From: a virus
Virus record (IMG/VR): IMGVR_UViG_3300024999_000057
Span: 1 to 64,000 of that record
Reading direction: 5' to 3' (one strand)
Length of the DNA stretch: 64,000 nucleotides
Position numbers and translations under genes: made by a program. Positions 30,175 to 39,855 of this stretch are shown in pieces (positions within the stretch are counted from its first letter, which is position 1; each line of letters opens with the position of its first letter). The notes beneath the pieces were generated by a model, which saw only the letters and a program-made list of their open reading frames with translations, was not told where the DNA came from and did not search any database.

Positions 30175-33100
30175 GTGAAAATACTTCTGGATAAAGAACT
30201 GATTCGCTACACCTCGCTTCAGGATGAAGTAGAAGTCTCAGGCACAACCGTGGTTGATGCCTTAGAAGACCTTTTTGGTAAATTCCCGCAGTTCCTGGTT
30301 TTCCTCACGGTGTATAAAGGCGCCGAAGCCGAGAAGACCTCGATCAAACTGAACGGCGAATACCTGTTCGATCCGAAGGACCTTCATCGGGTTGTTTGCG
30401 CTGAGGATGTTATTGAGTTTGGTAGGGATGTCCCTGAGGGTGAGAAGGGTGGGCTACAGATTTTAGCTGCGGTGGTTATTGCAGCAGTCAACACCTTGAC
30501 CATCAAGAATCCCTATGTATATCAGTTTGCTATAGCACTAGCCATCGGAGGTGCTGCCGACTTAATAATCGGCTCCCCCAAGCTCCCTACATTCGACTCA
30601 GGCAACTCCACCTCAGCCACCTACACCTTCTCTGGAATCAAGAATACGACGGTCTCCGGAACCCCGATCCCGATTGTCTACGGCAGGCACCGGGTTGGCG
30701 GGCACGTCCTGAACGCTTACGTGGATGTTCTAGGCAAGTACAGTTATCTTTATGTCCTGCTTGGTATTGCAGCAGGACCAATAAATAAGATTGAGCCTGA
30801 CAGCTTCGAAATCAATGAGCGTAAAGCAAACAATTTTCAGGACATAGCATTTTACTATAGAAAGGGGAATCAGTTTAATCTGCCTCCTTCGGACAACCCA
30901 CTCATACAACCAAAGGAAGTGAAGTTCCTAGAGGAAGTGCCCTATACAAGTTTTGATGGTACCTATCATAAATTTGTATTACCCAACGCAGGAGATGTAG
31001 ATGAGGTCTCTTTCGCGGTGTCCTACTGGGGAGGTACGTTTACCGCGCACATAGGTATATACAACTACAACGAGACTATTTTACTATATGAGACTACCAG
31101 TTCACTTTATAATTATGATAACCGAGTATGTTACTATGTTAATCACAATTTCGGAAGTATTCTTTCTGGTAATTTAGTAGTAAAAACTCGACTGGAACTT
31201 ACTGCGGTATACACACCAGAAGATGCAAAGATAATTGATTACGTGAGCGTTAACACTTCGGAAACTACCCTAGATAATTTAGCAGTAATGAAGGGGTTCA
31301 ACCAGATAGAGAATTCAATTAGCTTCAACCAGCTTATCCCTGACGAAGACCCTGACAACCAAAACATTGGAGCCATAGTCTCCACAGAAACTCCTGTGGA
31401 ATCTGTTAAAATTAGATTGAATGCGCTAGGTTTCTACTCGAAAAGCGGCAATGAGCACGCCGAGGTCCAATTTAAGGTCTACACCAAACAAAGCAATGCG
31501 ACTGACTGGAGCCTCTACAACTTCGCGGCAAATAAAGAGTCTGGGGTAGAAGATAAGGATTGGGACTACTTCAAAACTGACAAGCCATCCAAAACTGAAG
31601 TCTCCGTAGCGAGAACCATCACCCTACCCAGCATCGACTACTACGACATCAAGATCGTTAGAGTAACCCCGAGGAACGCTTCAGACATTACGATCTCAGA
31701 CGACATCTACTTAGCCGACCTTATAGAGATATCATCGGAAGGCTTGGCTTACCCTTGGGTCGCACTATTAGGAGCCAGGATCAGAGCTACGGATCAAATC
31801 TCAGGGAGCCTCCCCACGATCACGTCGATCATCGAAGGCTCCTGTGTGTCTCTGCCGACAGGCTACGTCAGCAAGTACGACCCTCTGACCAACCGCTCGA
31901 TCCGCTACTGGGAAGACACTTGGGATGGCACCATGAGCACCGATTCCGACCCCGATAACGTCATCTGGACCGACTCCCCCATCTGGTGCCTCTGGGACCT
32001 CTTGACCAACCCGATTCACGGCCTCAACGAGCATTTTAGTATTAAGCCGGAAAAGAAGAATCTGGTTCTGGCTAACCTAGTGCAGATGAGTTACTACTGC
32101 GACCAATATTTGTTTGAGGACGGTACGGTTGCTGCCTCCTACAACGAGGTCGATGATGAAGATGTGTTTCCTCGGGTAAGGTATTCGCTGAACCTGGTCA
32201 TCGACCAAAGCAAGTCAGCGAGAGAATGGGTCAACGTTATTTGCGCCTCGATGAACGCGTTGCTCTTCCAAGCAGATGGGATGGTCTACCTCGATGTAGA
32301 CCAGCCGAAGAACATCACGCAGATTTTCAACATGAGCAACATCAAGGATTATTCGCAGAGTTGTGCTTCGCTCAGAGCGATCCCCAATACTTACGAGGTT
32401 AGCTTTTACAACAAGGACAAGGACTACGATCAAGATTCGTTCTTGGTTGAGACTCCTGAGTACCAAGCAAGTGACTTAACCACAGAAGAACGCAAGCAGA
32501 CCCTGAGTTATATCGGGGTCACCGACGAGCGCCAGGTTAGAAATCTTTTGTTTAGGACGATGAACGTAGCGAGCAACACCGGGACCATCGTTAGTTTTAA
32601 GACCGGCACGGAAGGCCTGATGAGCACCGTATTTTCCGTGGTAGGCGTTCAACACGACGTACCCCAATGGGGCTCGGGTGGGCTTATTCAGGAAGTGGAA
32701 GATGCCGGATCTTCCTGGCTGGTCACCTTGAGTGATTCCTTCGTCTACACCTTACTTGAAGGAGATAACCTCTGGGGCCAATTGGCAATCAGCATCTCGA
32801 ACGCAGGAAAGGTTCCAGTTGAAATCGGAGTGGTTGAGCCTGGGGTTAACGGGACATATTCAGAAGTGAATATTTCTAAGACCTACGTGGATTCTGAGGG
32901 AGCAACCCAGAACTTCACTCCTGTAGTCGGAGCAACATACATCTTGGGCCAAGTCACCAACACGGTGAAACCATTCAAGATTCTGAATCTTAAAAGGGAC
33001 TCAGACGAGCTTACCGAAGTCACAGCCGTTGAATACTTAGAAGACGCTTACTCGGATGACGTCACTAACATGCCGGTCGTGGCAATGCCTTCGTTCAGCC

Positions 33101-33846
33101 AATTACCTCCCGTGGAGAAATCTTCTGTCACATCAGTCGTGGCTGAAGAGACCATCTACGTGGATACCACAGGAAACCTGAAGACCGGAGCCACGGTTTA
33201 CTACGCAGTTCAAAACAACCTCCTCTGGACAGGCTGCATCGTCTACTACGGGATCGCAGGTAATTACTCACTGACTCCTGTGGATAAAACCGGAATCGTG
33301 TTCATCCCGGAAATCTCTGAGGAAGGCGACTACGATTTCATCTGCATATCCCTTTACTCAGACGGGACCAGGCAAACCGTAGCAGATGCTCTGGCAGATC
33401 CCAAGCAGCCCTATACCTCCCTCCATCTCACGCCCTACGTGGAAAACACGGAGTTCCTTAAAGGAGTCTCTGGGCTTCAGTTGGTAGGCCAAGGGAACGA
33501 CTCTGAATTCGTAGGCAAAGACGCCAAGTTCACTTGGAAGAGGCCATCGGCTACTGACTTCGGGCTCAACTCGATTGCCTCAGATAATCCTCTGGGCGTT
33601 CAAAACGCCGACAGTTGGCTTAGAGAGTACCAAATTACCGTTAAGAACACGGACGGCTCGATTAGGCACACTACAAAGGTATATGCAGAGGCATACGATT
33701 ACAAATATGAGCAGAACTATGTGGACGGCTCAGGCAGACCTACTAGATCATTTTCGATAATTGTAGTTGCTGTCGATAGACTAGGTAGATCCAGTAAACC
33801 AGTTAGTATTACTGTCAATAATCCAGCGCCTGCTATATTAACCTAA
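30175..33846 (+). CDS. Tail tip/host specificity protein: gpI-type ubiquitin-like domain fused to gpJ
   Basis: 1223 aa, GTG start. Residues 1-93 resemble the beta-grasp domain of lambda gpI and end EGEKGG (GG at 92-93), as in ThiS/MoaD; a hydrophobic region (94-133, LQILAAVVIAAVNTLTI) follows, then gpJ (SGIKNTTVSGTPIPIVYGRH, AYVDVLGKYSYLYVLLGIAA), with an insert at about 220-540 and FN3-like end. Forms the central tail tip that contacts the receptor. In lambda gpI and gpJ are separate genes. A palindrome copy lies inside at 32858-32871. Confidence 0.88.
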   Translation: MKILLDKELIRYTSLQDEVEVSGTTVVDALEDLFGKFPQFLVFLTVYKGAEAEKTSIKLNGEYLFDPKDLHRVVCAEDVIEFGRDVPEGEKGGLQILAAVVIAAVNTLTIKNPYVYQFAIALAIGGAADLIIGSPKLPTFDSGNSTSATYTFSGIKNTTVSGTPIPIVYGRHRVGGHVLNAYVDVLGKYSYLYVLLGIAAGPINKIEPDSFEINERKANNFQDIAFYYRKGNQFNLPPSDNPLIQPKEVKFLEEVPYTSFDGTYHKFVLPNAGDVDEVSFAVSYWGGTFTAHIGIYNYNETILLYETTSSLYNYDNRVCYYVNHNFGSILSGNLVVKTRLELTAVYTPEDAKIIDYVSVNTSETTLDNLAVMKGFNQIENSISFNQLIPDEDPDNQNIGAIVSTETPVESVKIRLNALGFYSKSGNEHAEVQFKVYTKQSNATDWSLYNFAANKESGVEDKDWDYFKTDKPSKTEVSVARTITLPSIDYYDIKIVRVTPRNASDITISDDIYLADLIEISSEGLAYPWVALLGARIRATDQISGSLPTITSIIEGSCVSLPTGYVSKYDPLTNRSIRYWEDTWDGTMSTDSDPDNVIWTDSPIWCLWDLLTNPIHGLNEHFSIKPEKKNLVLANLVQMSYYCDQYLFEDGTVAASYNEVDDEDVFPRVRYSLNLVIDQSKSAREWVNVICASMNALLFQADGMVYLDVDQPKNITQIFNMSNIKDYSQSCASLRAIPNTYEVSFYNKDKDYDQDSFLVETPEYQASDLTTEERKQTLSYIGVTDERQVRNLLFRTMNVASNTGTIVSFKTGTEGLMSTVFSVVGVQHDVPQWGSGGLIQEVEDAGSSWLVTLSDSFVYTLLEGDNLWGQLAISISNAGKVPVEIGVVEPGVNGTYSEVNISKTYVDSEGATQNFTPVVGATYILGQVTNTVKPFKILNLKRDSDELTEVTAVEYLEDAYSDDVTNMPVVAMPSFSQLPPVEKSSVTSVVAEETIYVDTTGNLKTGATVYYAVQNNLLWTGCIVYYGIAGNYSLTPVDKTGIVFIPEISEEGDYDFICISLYSDGTRQTVADALADPKQPYTSLHLTPYVENTEFLKGVSGLQLVGQGNDSEFVGKDAKFTWKRPSATDFGLNSIASDNPLGVQNADSWLREYQITVKNTDGSIRHTTKVYAEAYDYKYEQNYVDGSGRPTRSFSIIVVAVDRLGRSSKPVSITVNNPAPAILT
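32858..32871. promoter_or_regulatory. ATTCA-N4-TGAAT site inside gpJ-like gene
   Basis: ATTCAGAAGTGAAT, exact arms, in frame so that it encodes YSEVN. No promoter boxes or ribosome binding site nearby. Confidence 0.7.
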
Positions 33847-33856
33847 AGGAGCATTT

Positions 33857-36800
33857 GTGATAGAACTAAATGCTGGAATTAAATTCTTCACTATTTCATT
33901 TTTACCATCAGTAGAAATGGATGTTGTTGGGTACACCATTCATGCAGTACATCAGGACGACTTGGTAAATGGTGATTTTGTACCCAGTGCTTCTACTCAG
34001 ATTAACGCAGGGCCTGAAACTACTTTTACTTACAAAGTATCTCAAGCTGGAACCTACTTTGTTAGAGCAGCCGCCTACGATTCATTTGAGGACACCAAAA
34101 ATATTAACTATAGTTCCCTCAATTGGACACCATTATATTCAGTTGCCGTTTCAAGTTTAGACCCTCTTGACTTGGTAGCTCCTGACACACCTACAGGTTT
34201 AACCTTAGACACTGGCTTAGATACCACGCAGGCTATCCAAGATACCACATTTATTACAGCTACTTGGAGTCAACCAGCAGACCCTACAGTAGACCTAGCG
34301 GGGTATTCAGTTCAACTCAAGAAGGGTGCTGAGGTTGACTATATTGAAACTGCTATAAACGGCAAGGACACCCTGACTACTAAATTTAGCGGGCTTGTGG
34401 CTAATACTAGTTACAGCGTCAGGGTGTCTGCCTACGATAAATGGGGTAACATCTCGGCGTACTCCCCCTGGGTGGCTATAACTACGACTAAGGACGAAAC
34501 TATACCAAATGATGTAGTTCTGTCTTCAGTTACTTCTGCCTTTAAAAATGTGTTCATCAGTTGGGTAGCATCTACTGACACCGATATCAATTACTACCAG
34601 ATAGACGTAGCGACTAACTCAGGATTTACCGTAGGGCTTCGTTCCTTTAACGTTACAGGGACAAGCCTAACCGTAGACGCTGTTTCTGGCTCAACTTACT
34701 ACGTAAGGGCCAAAGCTGTAGACTTCTCAGGTAACGTTTCAGTTAACTACAGCAACGTGCTGAACACAACCGCAGCGTTAGTTTCGGGTATAGATATAGC
34801 CGCCTTAACTTTGACAGCAAGTAATATCGCAAATGGAGAGATAGATTTAGGTGGAAGTAAAATAACCGGATTGCTGGCTAATGCAAATTTAGCTCAAATT
34901 ACTGACGCAACTAAGATTGCAGACAGCCTGATAATTACAAGTAAAATCGCAGACGCAGCAATACTAAGTACTAAGTTAGCGGCAGGAGCAGTAGACAATA
35001 CCAAAATTGCAGATGGAGCTATTAGCGCGGCTAAAGTGGCAGCCAGTGCTATAGACGCAACCAAGACCAGCATAGCCGCCATAAATAGCAGCACAGGTAA
35101 TCTTAATGCAGGCACTGTGTCCGCTTCGAATTTAGTCGCTAATGCAGTTACCGCCACCGCGATAGCAGCGAGCGCCGTGACCGCAGCAAAACTTAGTGTT
35201 GCCGCGATAGACCCCGCTTCCGGAAACCTAGCCGCTAACAGTGTAACCGCAGGTACAATTGCCGCAGGCACTATTGTTGCTGCTGACATAGCGGCTGACA
35301 CAATTACCGCAAGTAACATTGCTGCAGGGGCCATAGGCGCAACTGAAATTGCAGCGGGAGCCATAACAGCAGGTAAAATCGCAGCGGGGGCTATTGTTGC
35401 TGCTGACATAGCTGCCGACACAATTACCGCAAGTAACATTGCAGCGGGGGCTATCACAGCAGCGGAGTTATCCACTAATAGTGTTGTGGCTGGTAAGATA
35501 GCAGCCAATACCCTGACTGTAGGCGACGGGGTAATGGCTAACGCTTATATCACTTCTGCCCTTATTGCCAATCTTGCAGTAGGTTCAGCACAAATCCAGG
35601 ACGCCGCCATTACTAATGCTAAGATTGGAGCCCTCGCAGTAGGTTCAGCACAAATTCAAGATGCCGCCATTACTAATGCTAAAATAGGAACTTTGGCAGT
35701 AAATACGAGTAACATAGTGGATGCTGCCATAAGTACAGCTAAAATTGCAAACCTAGCAGTAGACGTAGGTAAAATTGCAGACGCCACTATTACAGATGCT
35801 AAGATAGCCAACGCTACGATTACCTCAGCTAAAATTAATGACCTATCCGCAGGTAAAATTACTACAGGGACTTTGGCTGCAACCTCAGTTATAGCTGTAG
35901 GGGATGATAGGGTTAAAATTGACGGAACGAATAAACGAATCACAGTTAACGATGGGACTTACGACAGGGTTATTTTAGGTAATACTGGAGCAGGATCTTA
36001 TGGCCTAGTCATAAATAACGCAGCAGGGCAATCCATATTTCACACAGATGGAAACATTGACGGAACTAAGATAGCAAACTTAGCTGTTACCGGTAGCGTA
36101 GCGGTAGGAGGCTCGGTGACAATCGGAGGCGCTACCCTTACGTTTACTGCACCTAATCCCGCAGGTATTGGTGCTGTGGCTGTTGACTTGAGCAACGCTC
36201 CCACAAGTATTTTGAACAGTAGCGTGACTGCGGACACGCTGAGTGTTGTTAAGACAGACGCCTCCAACGCCCCGTCAAGCATCCTCAACAGCAGCATCTC
36301 AATCAGTTCCACTGGGGTTTTGTCCGGAGGCGGCGGCGGGACCGTTACTTTATCAGGGTTGGGCTACACGATTCCCACCTACAATCTGATTACAGGAGGA
36401 CCTCCGGTTACCGCAGACAACACCAGTTCCATCTTAAGTAATGAAAGTGGGCAGGTGGGCACCTTAACACTGAACGCAGCCCTGACCATCAACTCCCTCC
36501 TGACCATCTCAGGAAGTGCCGCAGGAATAACTTCCGGGCTGGCAAGTTATTCTTCTGATGGTACCGGCTTCTGGATCAGCAAGGACACAAGCAACTCGCG
36601 AATGCGCGTGGGCACTGTGAGCGGTGGAGTTCTGACCAACGGGTTCGTTTGGGATGGGACTGCGTTTAAAGTGAGGGGGGCACTGAACGCAGATGATATG
36701 ACAGCCGGTACACTAAATGTTGATGATTTAGTCGCTCCCAACTCTATCATCAATCCGGAGTCTGCATACACGCCTGACGCAGTAATAATAACAACCGAAG

Positions 36801-37096
36801 CAGATATACAGTCCGTAACCATCGTAGCAACAGGTAAGCCCATTTTATTGACAGTCAGTTTCCAACAGTTAGGTGGAACGTCTGCTCAGTTACGCTTAAA
36901 AAGAACCACATCAGGAGTTACAACCACCTTACTAGGTCCAAATAGCCAAGATGGAACTCACGCAGGGTTTGTCAGTTTTTCTATTATGGATTCCCCCGCT
37001 GCTGGTACTCATATTTATAGCATAACCGGTACTAACATAAGTGTTCAGTACCGGTCGTTGGTCGCTATTGAACTCAAAACAAGCTCTCTGTCTTAA
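33857..37096 (+). CDS. Repetitive tail fibre with FN3 domains
   Basis: 1079 aa, GTG start, AAAGGAG upstream. Two or three FN3-like domains (about 1-310; SPWVAITTTKDETIPNDV), then a long Ala/Ile-rich repeat region (about 315-680) with a 10-residue period (IAADTITASNIAAGAI and variants), partly as near-identical DNA repeats (35275-35330 versus 35395-35450; tandem 60-bp units at 35581-35700), then a C-terminal receptor-binding region. Likely a side or tip fibre trimer. Its end overlaps the convergent lipoprotein gene by 4 bases. Confidence 0.82.
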   Translation: MIELNAGIKFFTISFLPSVEMDVVGYTIHAVHQDDLVNGDFVPSASTQINAGPETTFTYKVSQAGTYFVRAAAYDSFEDTKNINYSSLNWTPLYSVAVSSLDPLDLVAPDTPTGLTLDTGLDTTQAIQDTTFITATWSQPADPTVDLAGYSVQLKKGAEVDYIETAINGKDTLTTKFSGLVANTSYSVRVSAYDKWGNISAYSPWVAITTTKDETIPNDVVLSSVTSAFKNVFISWVASTDTDINYYQIDVATNSGFTVGLRSFNVTGTSLTVDAVSGSTYYVRAKAVDFSGNVSVNYSNVLNTTAALVSGIDIAALTLTASNIANGEIDLGGSKITGLLANANLAQITDATKIADSLIITSKIADAAILSTKLAAGAVDNTKIADGAISAAKVAASAIDATKTSIAAINSSTGNLNAGTVSASNLVANAVTATAIAASAVTAAKLSVAAIDPASGNLAANSVTAGTIAAGTIVAADIAADTITASNIAAGAIGATEIAAGAITAGKIAAGAIVAADIAADTITASNIAAGAITAAELSTNSVVAGKIAANTLTVGDGVMANAYITSALIANLAVGSAQIQDAAITNAKIGALAVGSAQIQDAAITNAKIGTLAVNTSNIVDAAISTAKIANLAVDVGKIADATITDAKIANATITSAKINDLSAGKITTGTLAATSVIAVGDDRVKIDGTNKRITVNDGTYDRVILGNTGAGSYGLVINNAAGQSIFHTDGNIDGTKIANLAVTGSVAVGGSVTIGGATLTFTAPNPAGIGAVAVDLSNAPTSILNSSVTADTLSVVKTDASNAPSSILNSSISISSTGVLSGGGGGTVTLSGLGYTIPTYNLITGGPPVTADNTSSILSNESGQVGTLTLNAALTINSLLTISGSAAGITSGLASYSSDGTGFWISKDTSNSRMRVGTVSGGVLTNGFVWDGTAFKVRGALNADDMTAGTLNVDDLVAPNSIINPESAYTPDAVIITTEADIQSVTIVATGKPILLTVSFQQLGGTSAQLRLKRTTSGVTTTLLGPNSQDGTHAGFVSFSIMDSPAAGTHIYSITGTNISVQYRSLVAIELKTSSLS

Positions 37097-37386
37097 TTAA
37101 CTGTTACATAGTCGTAAGAGCCTGTGTCTCGGTAGCATTTGATCTGGGTATCGGTGGCACTAACCCTTAGAACCGGAGGGATATACATATCACCGGGGAG
37201 TAAAATACCAGTGCCCTCAGTAATTACACTACTCGTAATTGAGCACGCTTGGATAGCAGCCTCTTGTGTTCCCAGGTCTCTAGTCCCAATTCCAATTTTG
37301 TAATTTTTAGCGGGCTCCACATAATCCGGATCTCCACAACCAGCCAACAACCCAACGACCAGCAAAATAATCATTTTTTTCATCAC
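37093..37386 (-). CDS. Lipoprotein moron (possible superinfection-exclusion protein)
   Basis: 97 aa. Lipobox signal peptide MKKMIILLVVGLLAGC with the acylated Cys at residue 16, then a small mature domain with two more Cys (QACSI, IKCYRD). Encoded against the direction of the fibre genes on both sides, with AGGAGGTG and its own promoter (37414-37442). This is the layout of moron genes expressed from a prophage; small lipoproteins of this kind in other phages block the receptor used by the phage. Function here is inferred from context. Confidence 0.75.
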   Translation of the reverse strand: MMKKMIILLVVGLLAGCGDPDYVEPAKNYKIGIGTRDLGTQEAAIQACSITSSVITEGTGILLPGDMYIPPVLRVSATDTQIKCYRDTGSYDYVTVN

Positions 37387-37413
37387 CCACCTCCTAGAAA
37401 TTTAATTAATCAA

Positions 37414-37442
37414 ACTGTACCTCAACCCAAACAACCTGTCAA
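37414..37442 (-). promoter_or_regulatory. Leftward promoter of the lipoprotein moron
   Basis: Read leftward: TTGACA (37437-37442), 17-base spacer, TACAGT (37414-37419). A degenerate palindrome copy (37450-37463, two mismatches) lies 7 bases upstream of the -35 box. Confidence 0.75.
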
Positions 37443-37494
37443 CATAAAAATTCACTTCTGCACATAAATTCACTCCACCAAAGGAGTCTCCTAG

Positions 37495-38796
37495 ATGGCG
37501 CAATACAAACTCGGAACAATTTCAATAACTAACGGAACCAACATCGTCACCGGGGCTTCAACACAATTTCTAGCAAATGTGGCTGTAGGCAACTCCTTCA
37601 AGGTCTCTGGAGTAAATGCTCTTTACAATGTGATCGCGGTGGACTCCGACACGCAGATTAGGATAAGCCCAAATTACGCCGGGACGACTGTTGCAGGAAG
37701 CCAGTACCAGATTTCTAAGGACTTCACGCCTAATTTAGGATTGGCAGAAATCGAGACAGGGGATTCCGAATTCGCGTTCCACCTGACCCACGAGGTCATC
37801 CGGAAGTTGGACGCGGCAATTCCTGATTATACCGATGCGTTGGCGGGGAAATCTCCTTTGGCTGGGCCTGGGGCTGCGCAGGCGTTTAGTGTGGGGGCTT
37901 TGAGTGCTGCGGGTGTAACGATAGCAGCAACCTCTCCTAAACTCAGCCTTAACGCATTTTCTGACGCAGCCAAGGGGCTTGTCTTCGTCTCAGACAATGA
38001 CGGCGGGATCATCCACAGTAAGGCAGCATTCCCGATGCTGAGGTTCGGTCATTCCACCAACGGCGGGACAACCATAGTTGAGGATATGCGATTAACAAAC
38101 ACAGGCAACCTCCTCATCAACACCCCTACAGACAACGGCTCTGGTGCGAAGTTGCAGGTGAATGGTTCTATAAACGCAGGAGACGTTAATAACGGCTCAT
38201 TTATAGCCGGGACCACGCCCACATACCAAGGTAAATTCACCTATGCCGCAGCAGGAGACACAGCACTATACATCGACCAAACATACGACAGTGCCAGTGC
38301 ATCAATAATGTTCAGAATGCGCACTTCTAGCACAAATATTAATACACCACTTTGCATAAAGGGTACGGGTACTGTACTTGTGAACACCACCACCGAAAAC
38401 GGCTCTGGCGCGGTGTTACAGGTTGCAGGCGCGGGTACATTCAGTGGTGCGGCTGTGTCAACGCCATTAGCAAGTGCAGTTACTATTGATACCGCTGGCG
38501 GCATTGGTCGGATTATGTGCTCAGAGGCGGGAGGTACGTGGAATGCAACACTCTCTGTCGTACCGTATGGTGGGAATCTCTTAGTAGGCACAACTACAGA
38601 CAATGGCTCTGGCGCGGTGTTACAGGCGAATGGGAATGTTACTTTCGCGGGCAACGTTAGGTGCAACATAGCCGCAGGACAAACCCTTACAGATAACTAT
38701 GATTTTCATATAGTAATGGTTGACAACACGCATATTCAGCTCGGGATGCGGGGGTCTGATGGTGTTATCCGCTCTGTCACCCTAGCACTCGCATAA
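37495..38796 (+). CDS. Tail fibre/spike protein
   Basis: 433 aa. N-terminal domain (GTISITNGTNIVTGASTQFL... VDSDTQIRISPNYAGTT) is typical of fibre proteins attached to the tail tip. The rest is repeated: NGSGAKLQVNGS, NGSGAVLQVAG and NGSGAVLQANG (DNA at about 38123, 38391 and 38595), each introducing a new 60-90-residue beta unit. AAAGGAG precedes the ATG. Receptor binding is likely. Confidence 0.8.
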   Translation: MAQYKLGTISITNGTNIVTGASTQFLANVAVGNSFKVSGVNALYNVIAVDSDTQIRISPNYAGTTVAGSQYQISKDFTPNLGLAEIETGDSEFAFHLTHEVIRKLDAAIPDYTDALAGKSPLAGPGAAQAFSVGALSAAGVTIAATSPKLSLNAFSDAAKGLVFVSDNDGGIIHSKAAFPMLRFGHSTNGGTTIVEDMRLTNTGNLLINTPTDNGSGAKLQVNGSINAGDVNNGSFIAGTTPTYQGKFTYAAAGDTALYIDQTYDSASASIMFRMRTSSTNINTPLCIKGTGTVLVNTTTENGSGAVLQVAGAGTFSGAAVSTPLASAVTIDTAGGIGRIMCSEAGGTWNATLSVVPYGGNLLVGTTTDNGSGAVLQANGNVTFAGNVRCNIAAGQTLTDNYDFHIVMVDNTHIQLGMRGSDGVIRSVTLALA

Positions 38797-38810
38797 AAGG
38801 AGCCATAAAA

Positions 38811-39086
38811 ATGGGCACACCCAACTATAACGAGAAGCCAGTTTCCGCTACCACTTGGGAACGCACATGTGCAATCAGGATTGAGAACACCTACGGCCAG
38901 ATGCCCTCCGTAATGACGGTTGAGGAAGTAATCACCGTAGATGCTGAAGGCGTGAAAGTTTCTGCCAAGCCCAACGGGAACCTCTGCCTGACCTTCGACC
39001 CTGAGAATGAAGATGACATGTTCGTCTACAACCATCTGAACGCGAAGACAATCGCTGCTAGAGAAGCACGAGACCTCAACCAATAA
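38811..39086 (+). CDS. Hypothetical protein in fibre region
   Basis: 91 aa, not recognised; acidic, with a beta-strand pattern (VMTVEEVITVDAEGVKVSAK) and a helical end. AAAGGAG precedes the ATG. Position between fibre genes suggests a fibre assembly or attachment protein. Confidence 0.6.
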   Translation: MGTPNYNEKPVSATTWERTCAIRIENTYGQMPSVMTVEEVITVDAEGVKVSAKPNGNLCLTFDPENEDDMFVYNHLNAKTIAAREARDLNQ

Positions 39087-39097
39087 AAGGAAATAAA

Positions 39098-39253
39098 ATG
39101 AACTTTCAGATCGAACTCGCAGAAAATGAAATCAACTACATTTTAGCTTCTCTCCAAGAAAAGCCCTTCAAAGAAGTCGTTGGGCTGATCGACAAGATCA
39201 TGAAGCAGGCGAATGCTCAGTTGGCTGAAAAGAAGGTTGAGGAGCAAGAATAA
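39098..39253 (+). CDS. Small helical protein
   Basis: 51 aa. AAAGG lies before the ATG. All-helical, charged (FKEVVGLIDKIMKQANAQLA). Its stop is two bases before a palindrome copy. Function unknown; small helical proteins of this type are common as minor tail or chaperone proteins. Confidence 0.6.
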   Translation: MNFQIELAENEINYILASLQEKPFKEVVGLIDKIMKQANAQLAEKKVEEQE

Positions 39254-39255
39254 GA

Positions 39256-39269
39256 ATTCAGATGTGAAT
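39256..39269. promoter_or_regulatory. ATTCA-N4-TGAAT site
   Basis: ATTCAGATGTGAAT, exact, between the 39098 stop and the GGAGGAG of the 39286 gene. Confidence 0.8.
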
Positions 39270-39285
39270 CCTTGGAGGAGCCAGA

Positions 39286-39618
39286 ATGAACCACAACGAC
39301 ACAATTGAGCAGGGCGCCACTTTCTATCGAGAGGTGGTCCTCTACACGGACATAAGCAAAACCACACCGATCAACCTCACTGACAAGACTCCCAGAGCCT
39401 CCCTCATGACTCAGAATGGCCTGCACGTGGCAGATTTCGGGTGCGCTGTTTTGGCTGCGTTAGAAGGCAAGATCGCTTGGACCATGCCTCGTGCTACCAC
39501 AGCCTCACTAGAGCCTAGGCAGTACCTCTACAATTTGGATCTTGACGACGCTGACGATATCACCACCGACCGGGCTTTGTCTGGGCAGATCACGGTGAAG
39601 ACCGGGCAGGTGCTTTAA
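39286..39618 (+). CDS. Hypothetical tail-associated protein
   Basis: 110 aa. Begins with a segment (TIEQGATFYREVVLYTD) followed by DKTPRASLMTQNG and a C-terminal LSGQITVKTG strand, a pattern common to small phage structural proteins encoded near fibres. GGAGGAG precedes the ATG; TAATG overlap with the next gene. Confidence 0.65.
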   Translation: MNHNDTIEQGATFYREVVLYTDISKTTPINLTDKTPRASLMTQNGLHVADFGCAVLAALEGKIAWTMPRATTASLEPRQYLYNLDLDDADDITTDRALSGQITVKTGQVL

Positions 39619-39845
39619 TGATCGCCGTGGTCGCGGCTAGAGCCATCTTCGGGCTGATTTTAGCTGGGCTAATCCATGCGTCGGTGGTCTCGGAGGAAAT
39701 CTATTGGGGTGTAAGAGCGCCTAGAGAAATTCATTCGCTGGTGCAAACTAGGCCTCCTGCCGTGACCGCTGAGGGAAACCTCTACGACGCAACAACCGGC
39801 GCGTTTCTATACGACGCAGTTACAGGAGCGCCTTTAATGGCTTAG
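39618..39845 (+). CDS. Hypothetical protein, one hydrophobic segment
   Basis: 75 aa. A hydrophobic N-terminal stretch (AVVAARAIFGLILAGLIHAS) could be a membrane anchor or signal; the end has a short repeat (YDATTGAFLYDAVTGAP). Coupled to the previous gene. Function unknown. Confidence 0.55.
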   Translation: MIAVVAARAIFGLILAGLIHASVVSEEIYWGVRAPREIHSLVQTRPPAVTAEGNLYDATTGAFLYDAVTGAPLMA

Positions 39846-39855
39846 TGAGGTGGAA

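Noticed and set aside
34894-35508. Minus-strand Ala-rich frame in the fibre repeats
   Set aside because: Product of the repetitive codons of the fibre gene read backward.
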